NCBI GenBank assembly: GCA_047495785.1
Contig: JBLDXI010000003.1
Location: 4,154,001-4,218,000, forward strand
DNA length: 64,000 bases
Direction: 5' to 3'
Source: Lepidodermella squamata
Lineage: Eukaryota > Gastrotricha
The translations under genes were made by a program, and so were the position numbers. The notes beneath the pieces are model-generated. The model saw nothing but the letters and a program-made list of their open reading frames with translations. It made no database searches and had not been told where the DNA came from. Each line of letters starts with the position of its first letter. Positions within the stretch are counted from its first letter, which is position 1. Of the stretch, positions 24,176-38,000 are shown one piece after another.

Positions 24176-25704
24176 TATTACTTTCGATTGATTAATTCAG
24201 TAGAGTCTATCAGTAGAGAAAAAAATTCGAGTAAATAATTAGTTGAATTAATTGATTATCGCGGGCTCGTGTCATGAATGATTGCTACCGCGGCAAGTGA
24301 CCACTTTGTGTAAATAATAAAAAAGTTATAATTTGATAGCAGCATATTAAGGCCGGTTACTTAACGTGCGTATTAGCGAGACGCCAGCGAGGCAGCAGAT
24401 ACACGAGCCTATGAGAGTTGAGCTTTGATGATCGCAACTCCTGGGTTGCAGTTTTTGAATATTTACTTTTAAATAAAGGCCATGTATGCGTTGACACGCT
24501 AGACGCGCGTGCGCGGCACAAATAATACAGGTGAGCTGATGTGGGGAGGTGAATGTGTGTGTGTGGAACTAGCGGAGGTGGCTAATACGCGGCAAAAAAC
24601 AAACGCGCTTACAAACACAAGAAAAAACGTTGTTGGAAACAAATAATTGATACAATATAACAACGCGCGTTCGCCGTCTCGTCAAACGGTAATTGAGGCT
24701 CTCGGCTGAATCAGATAAATACAACTGACTTCTGGTTTCATGATGGAAACTGGCGGTCATCGCGTCGGCGTGAGATCACCGTGTATTGATATAGTCGAAA
24801 AGGACAAACAAAGAGAGTCGTGCGAAGTTTGAAAGAACTTTGCGTTCAAGTACTCCGTAATCGCAACTATGGCGTTTTGTTAAGCTGGCGTTAAGTTACT
24901 CGACGCCGTCACACAGAGATGCCGCTCGCAGCCGGATGACATACCAGCAGGTGACTCTCGGCCACGCATTATTGCGTGCGCGCGCGCGCGATGGGGCCGA
25001 ACGTGTTACGCAATCAATTTTCAAAAATAATCCACGCACTCGGTTACGCGCGTGCGACGGCCGAATTGTATGACCCACGCGACCCACGTTGCGCGCAATG
25101 ATGAATGGCGTATGTAGAAAAAAAAAAGAATCGCGTTAATCTGCGCACCGAGTGCCGCGACACTCGCAAATGTACTGTTGTGTATAGTGGAAACAATTGT
25201 TCGCACGTTCAGCTGCTTGACTCATTGTGAAAACGGCCGTGAGAGTGGGCGTGCCTATTGCCTCACCCGTGTTATATTTTCGTCAAAAATCACAACTCCG
25301 GTGCAGTGAAATAAACAACAAAAGGATGTGTGTACAAATCGAACGTTATTTTTATTGCGTTTTAACCGAGCATTTTTCAACACAGTTGACCGTAAATTGT
25401 CGCGACAAAAAAAGAGAACTGTACAATCCTTAGGAAGTCATTGTGTTTCAATTTTTATCGTTCTTTATTTTCAAACTTCGAACATTGAAATAGCTGAACA
25501 GTGCCCGGAGGAGGGCTGAGACTTAAATGCGAATAAGAATGATCGAACTAATTTTTTTGAAATGTTAAGTTGGTCGTAAAATTATTACAAGTAAATAATA
25601 TTGAAAAATGACGTTGAATTAATATCGGGTTGATGATGACGGGCAACGATTATACAACAACAACAACATTCTCAAGGTGGTGGTGGTTGATCAAAAACTA
25701 TCGT
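24176..25704. other. Intergenic region
   Basis: Contains a short alternating CG run (about 24978-24990) within a CG-rich patch (24890-25230). No exon or RNA gene could be supported. Confidence 0.4.
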
Positions 25705-26174
25705 TCACTTCCGGGCGAACAACACGGCGATAGCGACGGCGACGAGGCTCGCGTAAAACACGGGCGTTAGCGAGGTGGACGCGTTGCAGCCGTCGGTTCC
25801 GCAGCACCGTTGCCAGTTAGCATCGCCAGACTGGCCGGTTTGACAGGTATCAGCGCACTCGGCGTATTCCATACCATTGGACCGAATGATCTATAACACA
25901 TATTGAGTTGAATTAACATGAAAAATATTGAGTTTATTCGATCGACTTACATAGCAATATGTCGCACTGCTGGTGCATTCGCCGAGGGTGCCCTGAGTCG
26001 CGGTACCGTTGATGCTGCAACCCTTGCATTTCCAGCATTTAAGGCCAACTAAAAATGCGAAATTTGTTTTAAAAAATCTTGGCTCCAGCAACGCGTTGTC
26101 TCACCTGACATGTCGACGAAGAAGAGCGCGATAAGGGCAGGCACGACAAGCATAGCGATCTTGTGGAAAGCCAT
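25705..26174 (-). CDS. Ly6/three-finger GPI-type protein (copy 3)
   Basis: Exons 26174-26105, 26048-25951 and 25890-25705 join in frame to 117 residues. Signal peptide (MAFHKIAMLVVPALIALFF), then LKCWKCKGC, ATYCY at the conserved phase-0 intron, CADTCQTG, and the closing CCGTDGCN box. A hydrophobic C-terminal tail fits GPI attachment. Same exon plan and orientation as copy 2. Confidence 0.9.
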
Positions 26175-29100
26175 TACAATTGATGATTGATTTCGAATCA
26201 ATAAATCAAAAATCTAAATTTCAACAATTAAAAAAAATGAATAAACGAGTTAATTGAAACTGCTTGTTGTTGTCAAGTGGTCACTATTAGCCAGAGCATG
26301 ATTAACTGTAGTATATGCTGGCTGCCACGACAATTGCAACGTTAACATTTGCCTGAATTTTACGATGAATGATAGCTCTATGCTCGTAGTTGTTGCTTGT
26401 TGCAATTAATAATAGCAGAATCACCCGGTAGCGTTAAGAGATAATAACTGCTGGATTCTGGAAGCGCGCGCAAGAATAGTGGGATGAATACGCATGAAAG
26501 TTAGTAATAATAAAGGCAACCAGGCTGTGATGTAAAGTGAGCGGCCTTAACTTAGCCGAGTGTGACGAAGAGGCCGCGTGAGCACAAGCGCACAAGCACA
26601 CGAATGTAGCGTATTGTTTGCTTATTCGTCGCTGTCGTCGGCCATGTTGCGAAATTTTCAAAGGCAGTAGTAAATGCTCCGCCGCGTGAACGAACGAATA
26701 CCACCAACGTTGCTCGTAATCGCGTAACCGAAAAGGCGCCCCATCGTGTTGACGTTTTCTAACGAGACAGTAGCAGTAGTAATATCGCGCGGTTTCGCGT
26801 TAATAAGCGCGCGCCCCCGACTCAGAATTCTCACACTTCGAAGCGCAAATACTACACGCAGTACTACGACTACTACGACCCGAAGGTCGATATGAAGCGA
26901 TTGTATCAGAGTTTTTTTTGCTTTTACAACTTGTCGACGACGTTAACCGCCCCCGCGTGTTTATTGAGCAAAACACGGTGAATAACGCCTCGAGTAGGAT
27001 AGTGCGAAATGTCACGTTTGGTAAAACATCTTCGGCCTATTTTCCAGATCATTCTTGACAATGTAACAGTGTAGAGAAGAAGAAATAAAGCTACACACTA
27101 AGGCTGTTGCGGCGATTTGACCTCATTTATTAACATTTTGAAAAAAATACTCGTGTATTTTGGATTAATCGGCTCTTGAGCGAACTGGAATAATGAGATT
27201 GAGATGAACAAAAAGCATAAATTTAGAGAGAGCGAATTTTAGGTCGATTGGGACACAAGACACAACCCAAGAAAAGGTACCAAATTGAATGGTAGCATAG
27301 CAATAACTGGAGCATTCTAATGCCTGTTTTCATTGGACAGCTCGGATACTTATGGTACCTTTTTCTTGGGTTGCGCCTCAATTAATCTAACATCGGCCCG
27401 GTGGAAGTTCGCCTAATCTGTTGAACTTATAAAAGAGAAATTGAAGTCGAAATGCGGAGTTATTTTTTCATTTGCATTTTGCATTTTCAATTTTTTTCAT
27501 AAATCAAATTTCATCGGAGCCCAGCGGCACTTTTAAATTTCCACTTTTTCTTTCACTTTTTCTTTTTGTTTTCATCTGGGGGAAAATGCAGAAAAAGACG
27601 ATATAGCGCGTGCTGCTGGTCTCCAAAAGAGCGATTGTAAAATTCATTTTTTTTGAAGGAAATGACAATGCCAATGAAAAAGGTGTACCCTCTAAAAGGG
27701 CTTAACTTTAATTTTATAGAAGAGGAAAAAATCCAAGAAAAGTTGCACTTCCGGCTCCTGATATTCACAATTTTTGTTTCCTATCGCAGCAACAGATGAG
27801 GAAGAGCCATCGAAATTATACATTATATACTCAAGGATAATGTGCCGAACAATGCTTATATATAAAAATGATAACAAAAACAATAACTTCTGTGATAATT
27901 TTATTTGTTATTTATTTTTTTGTTGCGTCTTCAAATAAGTCATCAGACTAAAAACGTGTTGCTTGTTTTCTGTTTGCGACAAAAACGTGCGATGAGTTAA
28001 AAGCTCCTTGTTAAAATGACCGTCGTTGTTGTTTTTTTTTTCATTTATTGCTGTCATTAGCCATCAACGCCCTAGGTGAGAAGCAACCATCAGCCTCCAC
28101 ACCGGAGCCGCGCGGGCCCACGCCGCTATAAAAAAAAACAACACAAATTGCATCAATTTTGTTCACTTTAACACCACCACGTCTGCTGAGATGATTAGAT
28201 TACACGAGTGTGAAATACGAAAAACGTGATCACGTTTTTCTTCAAAGCCGCAAAGCTGTCGGATTAGATTTAATGTGGAGATGAGCGCTGGCCTAAAAAG
28301 CCGGGAAAGTTTGTTGTTATACCTTGGAGAATCGTCTCTGTATTTGCCGCTAATGGTCGAGAATTTTAGGCTGTTTTTTTTAATTTATTCACGCATTCCA
28401 GGACTTGAAAAAGAAAACTCAAATTATAGACAGTTCCGGTAATTTTCTGATTTTATTCCAGTCTGTTCATGAATAAAACTTTGTCATTTTAAACCTGAGA
28501 ATCGCGATTGTTTTACGACTATGCCTGGATCAAAAAGTTCAGGATATATCAAGTATCAGAGGCTGAAATAATAAACAGACGCTTTTTCCGCAAAAGCTCT
28601 TATATCATTTATGCGACTTCCAGTTGACGAAAAAAAATTAACGAAAGCTATTGGTTGATTATTATGCAAATAAAATTAATTCTATTACTTGATGCGTTGC
28701 ATTTATTTTTGGAAACTACAGGAAATTGAGGAAGCTAATAGTCTGCTTTCCACAGGAAATTTCCTGTCGTAGGCTGGGAAAGGTCATCAAACAAGCTACG
28801 CGCTTCAGTTTTCGATTAACACAACATATTCTTGAACACAGTGTTCTGCACCACTGTAACTGATTTTTTTCGACTCTTAAAATCATAATTTATTCGTTCT
28901 GATTACTCGGCATGGCTGATAGAGACCACCCAAGTGAGATCAGGAGTAAAATTCGCGTTGGCTGTAGGATTATACAGGTATGCATGAGGATTACTTATTG
29001 ACGCTAATATTACAAAAGCTGAAATCGCAATGCCCCTGTCTGCAGGTGAATCGAGGCGCGAGACTTTTCAGGGCGTAAAATATTTTCGCTGCACAAAAAA

Positions 29101-31290
29101 TCGATTGTCGCCGCTATTTCAAATAAAAAAGTACTAATGCAACTTGAGCCAAGCAGCCTCATCAACGAGACATCATATTATTGTCTCTTGAAATGAACTA
29201 TTAACTTTTTTCTGCTATGCTACAATAATACCTGAATTCCTATACGTATATACCGCCGCTGGCGCGCAATATCAAGTCTAGTCCCATGTTTTCATCGGAA
29301 AAATGAATTTTCATACGATCAATATATTTTCAAGCAAGGCGACTCAATGAGCTCCTGAGATTTTTAAACACTTAGGAATGGAAAAATCAGTTTAAACATT
29401 TCAAACCAGATTCCCCTAATCACGACCAGCTTATTTTTAGGGCGGAAGCCTGTGCGAGGCAAATATTCTGTATTTAAGCATTTCCTCATTTATATGTTAT
29501 TAAGTTCATTCAATCTCTTTTAGGATTTCATCTGGCTTCAGGTCTCCACATCAGGAATAAATGTCGCCATCATTTTATAGGCTGGATTTTGAAATTTTCG
29601 AAGCAAGTTAGCCGCCGTATATAAGTCATATTGCGTCCCTGAAATTACATTGGTGGGTGTCAAATGCAAATGGGCTGCGTAATTCGATTGGTTTTTTCGT
29701 ATAATTGGGTGATGGCCGTGCTGTATATGCGAAGATAGAAGATAGAAACTTCGCTCGCGCTCGCGAAAAATAATGATATATGCGTATCGAGTTTCATGAC
29801 TCGCGATGACTCCGTTTTTTGTTGTCTGCATTTTTTTGCCTCGCTTCATCGCCGCCTTGTAATAACTTTGGCCCTTTATACTGCAATTTTCTGCGATAAA
29901 TAACGACCGTAAATCGAACTTGGTATGTTGTATTAGATACCAAACCGGTGTTTTACTTGTTATTTTTTGTGGGAGCATCATGGATGTATGTGCGCGGTGA
30001 ATAGCTTTTACCGAGGCGAGCCGGGTGAAAAAAATGCGCGCGCGCGATTGCGTAATGATGATAATGTTTTCAGTAATATACTGACTCCTACGCGAGGCGC
30101 TGCCTGCCAAATTTGCGTGTGCTAGGCCAGCCGACCACTCACGCTGCATCTAACACCAATAACGTGTACCGGAAGATGCCGTTCGATCGCAGCCATCGGC
30201 GTGTTGTTTCATCGAAGCGATCGCTTGCTCGCTTAGCTAAGTGGCTGGGCGCGTTGTTTTACAGACACAGGCTCGGCAGCAAAAACAGATAAATATTTCA
30301 CTTCGGCTACGATAACACCGGCTCGGAAAGTGAGCGAATCACCTACATATTACATACGCTGATGCGTATTCGCCGCGTATAGCAAAAGCAGGCAGAAAAA
30401 AATAAGCACACGCTGCGCATTTTTTGCGCGGTAACATCCGCGCTTTTAAAGGTGGACGAGATAAAAAACACACATCTAATGGCTTTATGCAATTTTTTCC
30501 CATCATCATCGAGCGCGTTGCTTTCAGTCGTACGCTGATGTTAGTATTAATCTACTAAACTAACATCTAGCGTTTAGATAACGCGATATCTCGTTAGTCG
30601 CTTCTAAACACACAGATGTTTTTTGTGTTTCCGACGTTGAACGCGCCAAAAAATGTTTTTCGCGCCCCGCTGCGTCGGCACAACTTGGGGTTGCCACCTG
30701 ATATAACCGGCGCCAACAATTTAACGCTACAGTGACGCTTTTAGAGGCGCCGATTTGACGGCTAACACATGGCGTTTTGTGTTTGTTTATAGATGAACAG
30801 CGCCAAAACACGCGCACTGGCCACATAAACAATCATGATATAACTCCATTTTTTTTATAATAAATACACCCCTGAAAATAGCTTTTTATCTGGGTAAACT
30901 CTATTTCGTAGATTTGCGATTGCTTTAACCGCGACAAATGTGGTCATCCGAAAAACCGATGTGAATTAGGCACGGCTATTATTATGTTATGGTTAATTGC
31001 AAAATTTTTTTTATATTTTTGATGCGATGTGTATTTTATCGATCACTAATGGGCTATCTTGTCGATAATTGCCGCTATTCAGTTTAATCGCGGCTGATGA
31101 TTGATCAAATGGGCCAATGCGCATGAGTAATCATCATCCTTTGATTAGATTTAATGAATGAAGCTATATTTAGACATGGCTGAGTGCTTAATTAATAAAC
31201 CCATTTTGTATTATATCGAAGAATTCAACTATACCTAAAATCAATCTTTCCATAGGTATTTTAGCGTTAGAATTATGGATTCAATCTGAG
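26175..31290. other. Gene-poor 5-kb intergenic region
   Basis: No coding exon with usable splice sites on either strand. It includes CG-rich patches (26560-27010, 28100-28140, 29990-30250), a TATAAAA-like run at 28129-28137 next to a CG-rich block, and a short inverted repeat (27263-27373). A 203-codon open frame at 29538-30149 on the minus strand shows no recognisable domain and is not called. Confidence 0.5.
27263..27373. repeat. Short inverted repeat (about 21-bp arms)
   Basis: CAACCCAAGAAAAGGTACCA at 27263-27282 is mirrored by the complementary run at 27353-27373 with one inserted base; the spacer is about 70 bp. It could be the remains of a small MITE or a transcribed hairpin. No target-site duplication seen. 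Confidence 0.5.
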
Positions 31291-33836
31291 ATGTCGGCGA
31301 CAGTGAAAAAGGCGTCTGGACGCCCGTACACTACGACATTGGGCATACTGTTGGGTTCAGCTCAAACATCAACGCTCGGGCCATGGCTGGCCGGCTCGTC
31401 GCAATCACGCCAATCCTCATCGTCTTCAACTGTGATTACCAAGCTTGTCGGTAAACTGTCGAGTTTGCCCGTCGTAGCCGCAGCTTCCTCTACTGATGCT
31501 TCGTTAGCTCTGCTACGGCTCGACACTGGCTTCACGTCGAACGGCAGCGTGCAACAGGTGTCGGCGAATCGAACAACTTCGCTAACTACTATCGACGAAG
31601 CAGCTCCGCCGATGACTTTTGTTCAATTTCTTCAATCGACATCGCCGCCGTTGATACCTGTTGTCGGCATGAGCCTCATATTTATCATGATATTTGTAGT
31701 CACCCTGTCTTTACTGCCGCATTTTCGCAAGGCCCAGGAGAGGACCAAATACTACATGCGGACAACCGGCGAGATGGCCGAGTCAACGTCGTCGGACAGC
31801 GTCGTTCTACGTTCAGCCACATTCGAGTATTTTTATAACCAGGTATGTTGGACTAATCATGCTGAGCTAAACAAATTGCTAACATTTTTCATTTGTTATT
31901 TTAAGATGGGAATGCGAGTCGGTTGTGTTAGCGACTTCAAGCGAACTTCTTCCACTAGTAGCACTACGCAGCCTTTCCAAGACTTGGTAAATTTTTTATC
32001 CACTGTTTGAAAACATTTCAGGACGAAAATATGCAATGAATTTGGGGAAAAATCATCTGTCAGCCTTCTACGAGCCATATGACAAACCGCTTTTTGAAGT
32101 TTCCTTTTCCCAGCTGATTTCAGCTTTATGCCCAGCAAAAATGTGAGGGATCTCCCAACCTCAAATTTCCAACGTGCAAGAAATGAAGTTCAAATTGAAC
32201 TCTAATTTCCGAAACTTGCTTGACCTAGTTTTTCTATTACCCAAATGAAATTGAGCGGTAGCGTCCCATGGGCAATAATATCCGGTTTCAATCGCGTCAA
32301 ATGTATAGCGTGTCTCATAAGTAACACAAGCAAACAAAATACACGGAAAAATAATTAGAAATTCTCAAATGAGAGGAAAAGTGGCCAGAATTATTTTTAG
32401 AAAAATTCAAAACATCACGAGAATATTTATCAACTGTGTCTCTTGCTGATGGGATTGAAAAAGTCTGGAGAAATTTGGTCCAACCGGTAAAATACCGAAA
32501 ATTACCGAACCTACCATCGGGATTTTTCGTGTTTTCTCTTCGGTAAATTTTTTATTTCATCGGTTAAATCGCAGGTAAAAGATGGAATATTCTCTCGATA
32601 GGTTTAATTATTTAATAAAATTGAACAAATTTCCTGCAAAGAGTTGCGAAATTAAAAAATAGTTAAAAAATAGTTATGGAAACGGTTAGTAAGTGCTCAA
32701 ACAGTGTTTAAGGGGCTACCTACTAAACATTCATTTCTGGGCTTATGATAGATTTAAATTAAATAGATGCTTAGGGGAATTGGAATTTGGAATTATACTT
32801 GAAATTGCTGGTAATTCAAATTTAGAGATGAATGCTGAGATTTTGGGACTATTTACATACAACTTGAAGCTTTCTTTTGGGATTTTAGCAAATAATTTTT
32901 CCAAAAGACCCAAGCGAGTGAAAGGGGAAATCTTAAACTTATTCTCGCAGGTTTTAAAGTTTTTTCGGGAATTTTATGTTCCAACTTGTTACTTTGCTTC
33001 AGTTTTTGAAAAAATACGATACCATTCAAGGAAAAGTAGAAATGTTGGCAACTTATGGATACACTAATGTATGTAGAACCCGGCGTTGAGGTTCACGCTC
33101 CGAAGTTCCCAAGTCAATATGGAAAACTAATTGTCTGTTTTTTTCGCATTAGCACCTGCTGATGCCACCAGTTCCGACTTCAGATTACAATGGCGATGGC
33201 AGTTCGAGCAGGGGCAGTTTCGACAACGGCACCAGCAATAACCGATATTCCACAACACTGGCGTCTTCATTTTTAACAGCAACAAGCCCAGGGTCGCCCG
33301 ACCTGCACTCTCAGTCTCACTTCCTGCTAGCCACCCGGCCAGCTCGGTCTGAACTGATCAGCTTCGACGCTTCGCCTGGCGAGCAAGACGAAAGCGACGA
33401 GACTAACTTCGACACCCTGTCGCCTAGCTCGCACCTGGCCAGGGCGGAGTCAACCTCGTCGATCTCGCTGACTTCAGCGGTGAATCTACCTCTTCCGCCG
33501 AACAACTCCAGCCAGACAAACCTTCAGAGGCAACAGCAACAACAACAACAGCAGCAGCAACAACAGCAGCAACAACAGCAACAGCAACAACAACAACAAC
33601 AAAGACAGCACCAGCAAGCGCATCGATCTTCGCTGCACCCGCATAGCGTGATCAACGCGACGCCGATGGGTGTCATGGGCAGTTCGCGGGGCGCCGCAGG
33701 TCGGGGCGCGGGCGGGCGGCGGAGCAGCATGGCGCCGCCTCGGCAGCAGCAACAGCGCAACAAAAACGGGCGTTCCGGTGAGAGTTCCGACAACAGCGCC
33801 AGCTTCAAACGCATGGGCATTTTCGGACGCCACTGA
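31291..33836 (+). CDS. Single-pass membrane protein with polyQ cytoplasmic tail
   Basis: Exons 31291-31842, 31906-31986 and 33153-33836 join in phase 0 to 438 residues. There is no obvious signal peptide. A Ser/Thr-rich N-terminal part (about 130 residues) leads to one strong transmembrane helix (VVGMSLIFIMIFVVTLSLL, about residues 125-145), then a polar tail with acidic Ser-rich patches, a run of 24 Gln and an Arg/Gly-rich end (GAAGRGAGGRRSS). The second exon adds GMRVGCVSDFKR, so the tail may be lipidated at its Cys. I do not recognise the family. The large second intron (1.17 kb) contains no supported gene. Upstream exons cannot be excluded because an acceptor-like AG immediately precedes ATG 31291. 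Confidence 0.7.
33531..33602 (+). repeat. CAA/CAG repeat coding for 24 Gln
   Basis: A trinucleotide repeat of interspersed CAA and CAG codons inside the last exon of the membrane protein gene; likely length-variable between individuals. Confidence 0.9.
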
Positions 33837-35022
33837 AATCATTCTCGATCCATTATACTGTTATATCGTCATTTTAGTTTTATTTATATTATTATAATTT
33901 CTACGCCGCGCAAGCGATGTCTTGTGTTTTTTCAGCATTCATCGTATCAGTATTTGCGCAGACTGAAAAACTCACCCTGTCATCCAAGTTGAAAAATAAA
34001 CGACGCGAAACATTTTCATTATTTCAAACTTTTTCAGTTTGGTTTTTATTTAGGTACGATTAGCGAGGTTCGAGGCAGTGCGAAGTTATAATCCTGTTAT
34101 AATTTAATAAGCTGATAATTCGTTAGTGCTGTTTATATCGTCGGTTGTGCCTCATAACTGGAATCAACAGGTAGCTATCATCATCAACTGAAGTAGTAGT
34201 GACGCACTTCTGACGATTTGAACCCTTGTAGTGTTGCCTAGTTTCGAATCCAGGCTATATCGGCTTCGAGATCCGGCCTCTGTGATCTACTGTGCACTAC
34301 AACTGCAAATTAATTTTCGATGCGCCAAATTTTGGTAATAATCTAAAATCACCGAAAAATAAAACCAACAAGTAAACCGGCGTTGATCATGTCTGACCGT
34401 TTCGGCGGGAAAGCCAAAAATAACTGCCACTGTAAAATTCGTATTTAGCCTTAAAACCAACAAAAACCAACCTTTTACCGAAAGCCAAAAATAACTGCCA
34501 CTGTAAAATTCGTATTTAGCCTTAAAACCAACAAAAACCAACCTTTTACCGAAAAATTATCTCGTCTGCAACGGGTGAAAGGGAGAAATCTGGAGCTATA
34601 CTAAAGATGAGACATCGCAAATAACCTTTGCCAACTTCCAACTACAGTTGTAAATATATAGTTTATAATTTTAAATAACAAAACCCGATCTTGTTAGTGA
34701 AAATAATCGCTAAAAAATTAAAATATGTTGGTTAAAGATCATCAATAACACCTTTAGAAACTGAAAATGCAGGTAAAAATAGCGGAATCGAATACAAAGT
34801 TAGTTGTGAAGCGCTGTTGGCGATATGGGGACATAATAATTGCAGCAGATTACTTATCCAGCGATGGAAAAAATGCTCTGATAATCAGCTAAATGTGTCC
34901 TGATATAATCGTATAAACTCAAACTCACCTGTGTGTGGGGACAATAGAACGGCCTTGACTTATTTCCAAGTTTTCCTGGAAAATTGAACATTTAACAGAT
35001 CCTATTGCTATTAAACCTCGCC
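33837..35022. other. Intergenic region
   Basis: AT-rich, with AATAAA near 34000 serving the membrane-protein gene and a 71-bp tandem duplication at 34409-34550. No coding exon seen. Confidence 0.45.
34409..34550. repeat. Two-copy 71-bp tandem duplication
   Basis: The unit beginning GAAAGCCAAAAATAACTGCC and ending CCTTTTACCG occurs twice head-to-tail with no visible difference, so the duplication is recent. Confidence 0.85.
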
Positions 35023-38000
35023 ATGTCGCAGTTTCGGACCATTTCGAGCTGGTTTGCCATTAAATGGGCGCATTTTCTTCGGACAAAGGCTGTTACCGAG
35101 CCAGAAGCTCAAAGTGGACGTGTGCCTCAGCCATAGATATAATTCAGTAGAGATCGCTCACTCGCGTGAAAAAGGGTGTACGCCGTGGGCGCCAGATGGT
35201 CAGCTGATTCATCAGAGGCTTGGAGGCCAAGTAAACAAAATATTCGATTCGTTTTTTGTTGGTTCCGATCGAAGTTTAAACATTTCTCAATTTTTGTTGA
35301 TGGTTCCAGATAGGTGACATTACAAGGAACATGCTGGTTATTTTTCCAAAACTTTAGGAGCAATATGCACCACTGAAATTGAAGAAATTGAATTTCGCTG
35401 ATGCAATAAAAATATTTACCCTCTAATTGAATCGAAATTGAAGCAGTTTTTCAGTGGTCCGTGTAGCCCAGATCGAGCTCTACAATTTGCTACTTGGAGC
35501 GGACTTGGATGAATTTTTATCGATTTTCTGGACATTTTCGAAAATCGAACGAAAATCGAAATCCATAATAAAAACCTGGACTTGGTGGAGGATTCAATAC
35601 AGAACCTTTGTTGACAGCACGTGCGCCACATGCACATGTTATGGTTGGAAAGAGTCCAAACCTTAATCACGAAAGGACGGTGATGTAAATTATGCTCTCG
35701 ATTCCTATAATAAATTGCAGAAAATCAATAAAAATTCATCCAAGTCCGCTCCAAGTAGCAAATTGTAGAGCTCGATCTGGGCTACACGGACCACTGAAAA
35801 ACTGCTTCAATTTCAATTCAAGTAGAGGTGTAAATTCATTTTATTTCCAATCGCAAAATCATTTTTCTTTGATTTTGGTGGTCCATTTTGAGTTAAAAAT
35901 CATGAAAAAATAACCAGCATGTTCCTTGTAATGTCACCTATCTGGAACCATCAACAAAAATTGAGAAATTTTTAAACTTCGATCGGAACCAACAAAAAAC
36001 GAATCGAATATTTTGTTTACTTGGCCTCCAAGCCTCTGATGAATCAGCTGACCATCTGGCGCCCACGGCGTACACCCTTTTTCACGCGAGTGAGCGATCT
36101 CTACTGAATTATATCTATGGCCTCAGCTAATAGGGGTACGACGCTTCGTTTTTCTCGAAAAAGAGCCATAATTCCTGAAAATAATATCAGGTTGTTTCTC
36201 TTACGTTGGTTGCAATCGCTGCCATTGGCGTCCAGGTTTTGACAGATACCCAGCTGAGCTATGATCGCGATTTTTACAGCATTGAACGAAACGTTATTCA
36301 AAGACCTAACAGCTATAATACCCTGAAAAATTGAACCTTTTTGCAGGCTGATTATCGACTCGTCACTCAAGTTTTCGCGATCGCAGGTAATCTTTCCCCA
36401 ACTTCGAAAACATGTTTATTAACCTTGATATTTTTAAAAAACAGAGCTTCTTGGAAATGAGCTGGATGTTTATTACAGGTACACTGTTATTGGAGTAAAA
36501 TTTGGCTGGCATGTTCGCTTTTTCTTGAAATCTTTAGGTATAGCAACGCCCCATACGACACATTTATGTTAAATGCGGAGAAAACGATGAGGCAGCTAGA
36601 TGTGGTATTCAAATTTTATCAACTAAAAATGACTGAATTTTATCTAGAATTTTAGCAACTCCTCGATGTGACTGATTGGTTGAGCGAGTTTCAGCTGGGG
36701 GACATACCCCTTGCTCTGAGGCCCAATATTTCCTCGCCTTTGGCTCTACGCTACGCGCTTCGCTGGTTTCGAGATCGCAGACGAGCAGCTGTCAATGGTA
36801 CACCAGAAGCAGAGGTGCTTTTCTTCTTCAACAACCTTATTGACCAGCTTGCATTTGCTTGCCGAGGAATAGTTCAAAACTCGCCAAGGTGAACATTTCC
36901 GCTTGACTTAGCTCTTATCTACATTATTTTGCAATTTTCCCAAGATTTGACGGTTACCAGAGTTTTCTCTCGATCATTCCATCTTTCCTTACGGTAAAAA
37001 GCGCATCTCTTGAAGTGTTTCCAATTTTTTAATTCTGTTTTCAATTCAGTGGTTAAATTACAAGCGATTTTCCATGGTCGGAAGGAAGATGCTCGAAGAA
37101 AGTTTGATATAACACATGCTAATTTGATGGAGAATCTTTAAACAATCCTATTTATCTCAGATCGAACCCTGAGCATCAGAGACCCAGTTTACAGAATACT
37201 TGTTCAATACCATACACGATACGTAAATTTTCTGTCAGTCGCTTCAACCATGTCAAGCTTCACTCGTGGGTTGGCGAGCAATTTGACTAATCAGGATAGC
37301 GCAAAGGAAGTAGACACCATATTCAATGGGGTCAGTTTAGATTCCAAAAAAGTGGCCGTTGTGCCTGTCACGTGGTATTTATCATTTTACAGGTCATGTC
37401 GTTCGATCTCTCATTCACAACGGCTAGCCAATTCACTGATACCATCAATAAACACGAGAGAAACATCTTGTGGCTGTTGACGTCGCTTCGCAACGAAATC
37501 CGCCAGTCAATCGAAAATCAACACGATTGGCCGACGAGAGATATTGTTTGTGAGTTTTTTGTTATCATGGTTAAAATCGAATTACTATGGCAATATATTT
37601 AGCTGTCGCGCTCATGGCATCGGCCTTTGTCATAGTTACGATCGGTTTATTTATACACATAAAATCAGCTACGTCAATTCAGCGTGAAATCATCAGGCAT
37701 CACAAAGCTAACGAAGAGCTGGTCAAGGTAAGTGAGATTTTTTCCCAACTCATGGCACAGTAGGAACAATAAAATTCATTCCTAACAGGTTTTCAATAAC
37801 ATCTATGACTATGTTCCGAAGAACGTTATTTCTGAAGTCAAAACTGGTCATTCGAATCCAGCCTTCAAGTCGAACGGTAAAGAAATCCGAAAAAAGCAGC
37901 AATCGCTAATGAATTTTCTAAAGATGTATGCTTGGCAATATTCGACATCTGCAACTTGGACGGCCTCATGAGCAGTTTTGACGCTGATAATTTCTCAGCG

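Noticed and set aside
29538-30149. 203-codon minus-strand open frame in the gene desert
   Set aside because: Composition is not coding-like, there is no recognisable domain or signal peptide, and it spans CG-rich patches and simple repeats. Probably chance; transcript data could overturn this.
32693-33067. 124-codon open frame inside the intron of the polyQ membrane protein
   Set aside because: No domain, no splice partners and AT-rich; the neighbouring exons splice cleanly around it.
33486-33842. Poly-Leu and poly-Cys minus-strand frames
   Set aside because: They are antisense readings of the CAA/CAG repeat in the plus-strand exon.
34188-34260. Possible tRNA (TTTCGAATCCAGGC resembles a T-arm)
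   Set aside because: The T-stem is short and no D-arm, anticodon arm or acceptor stem pairs upstream.
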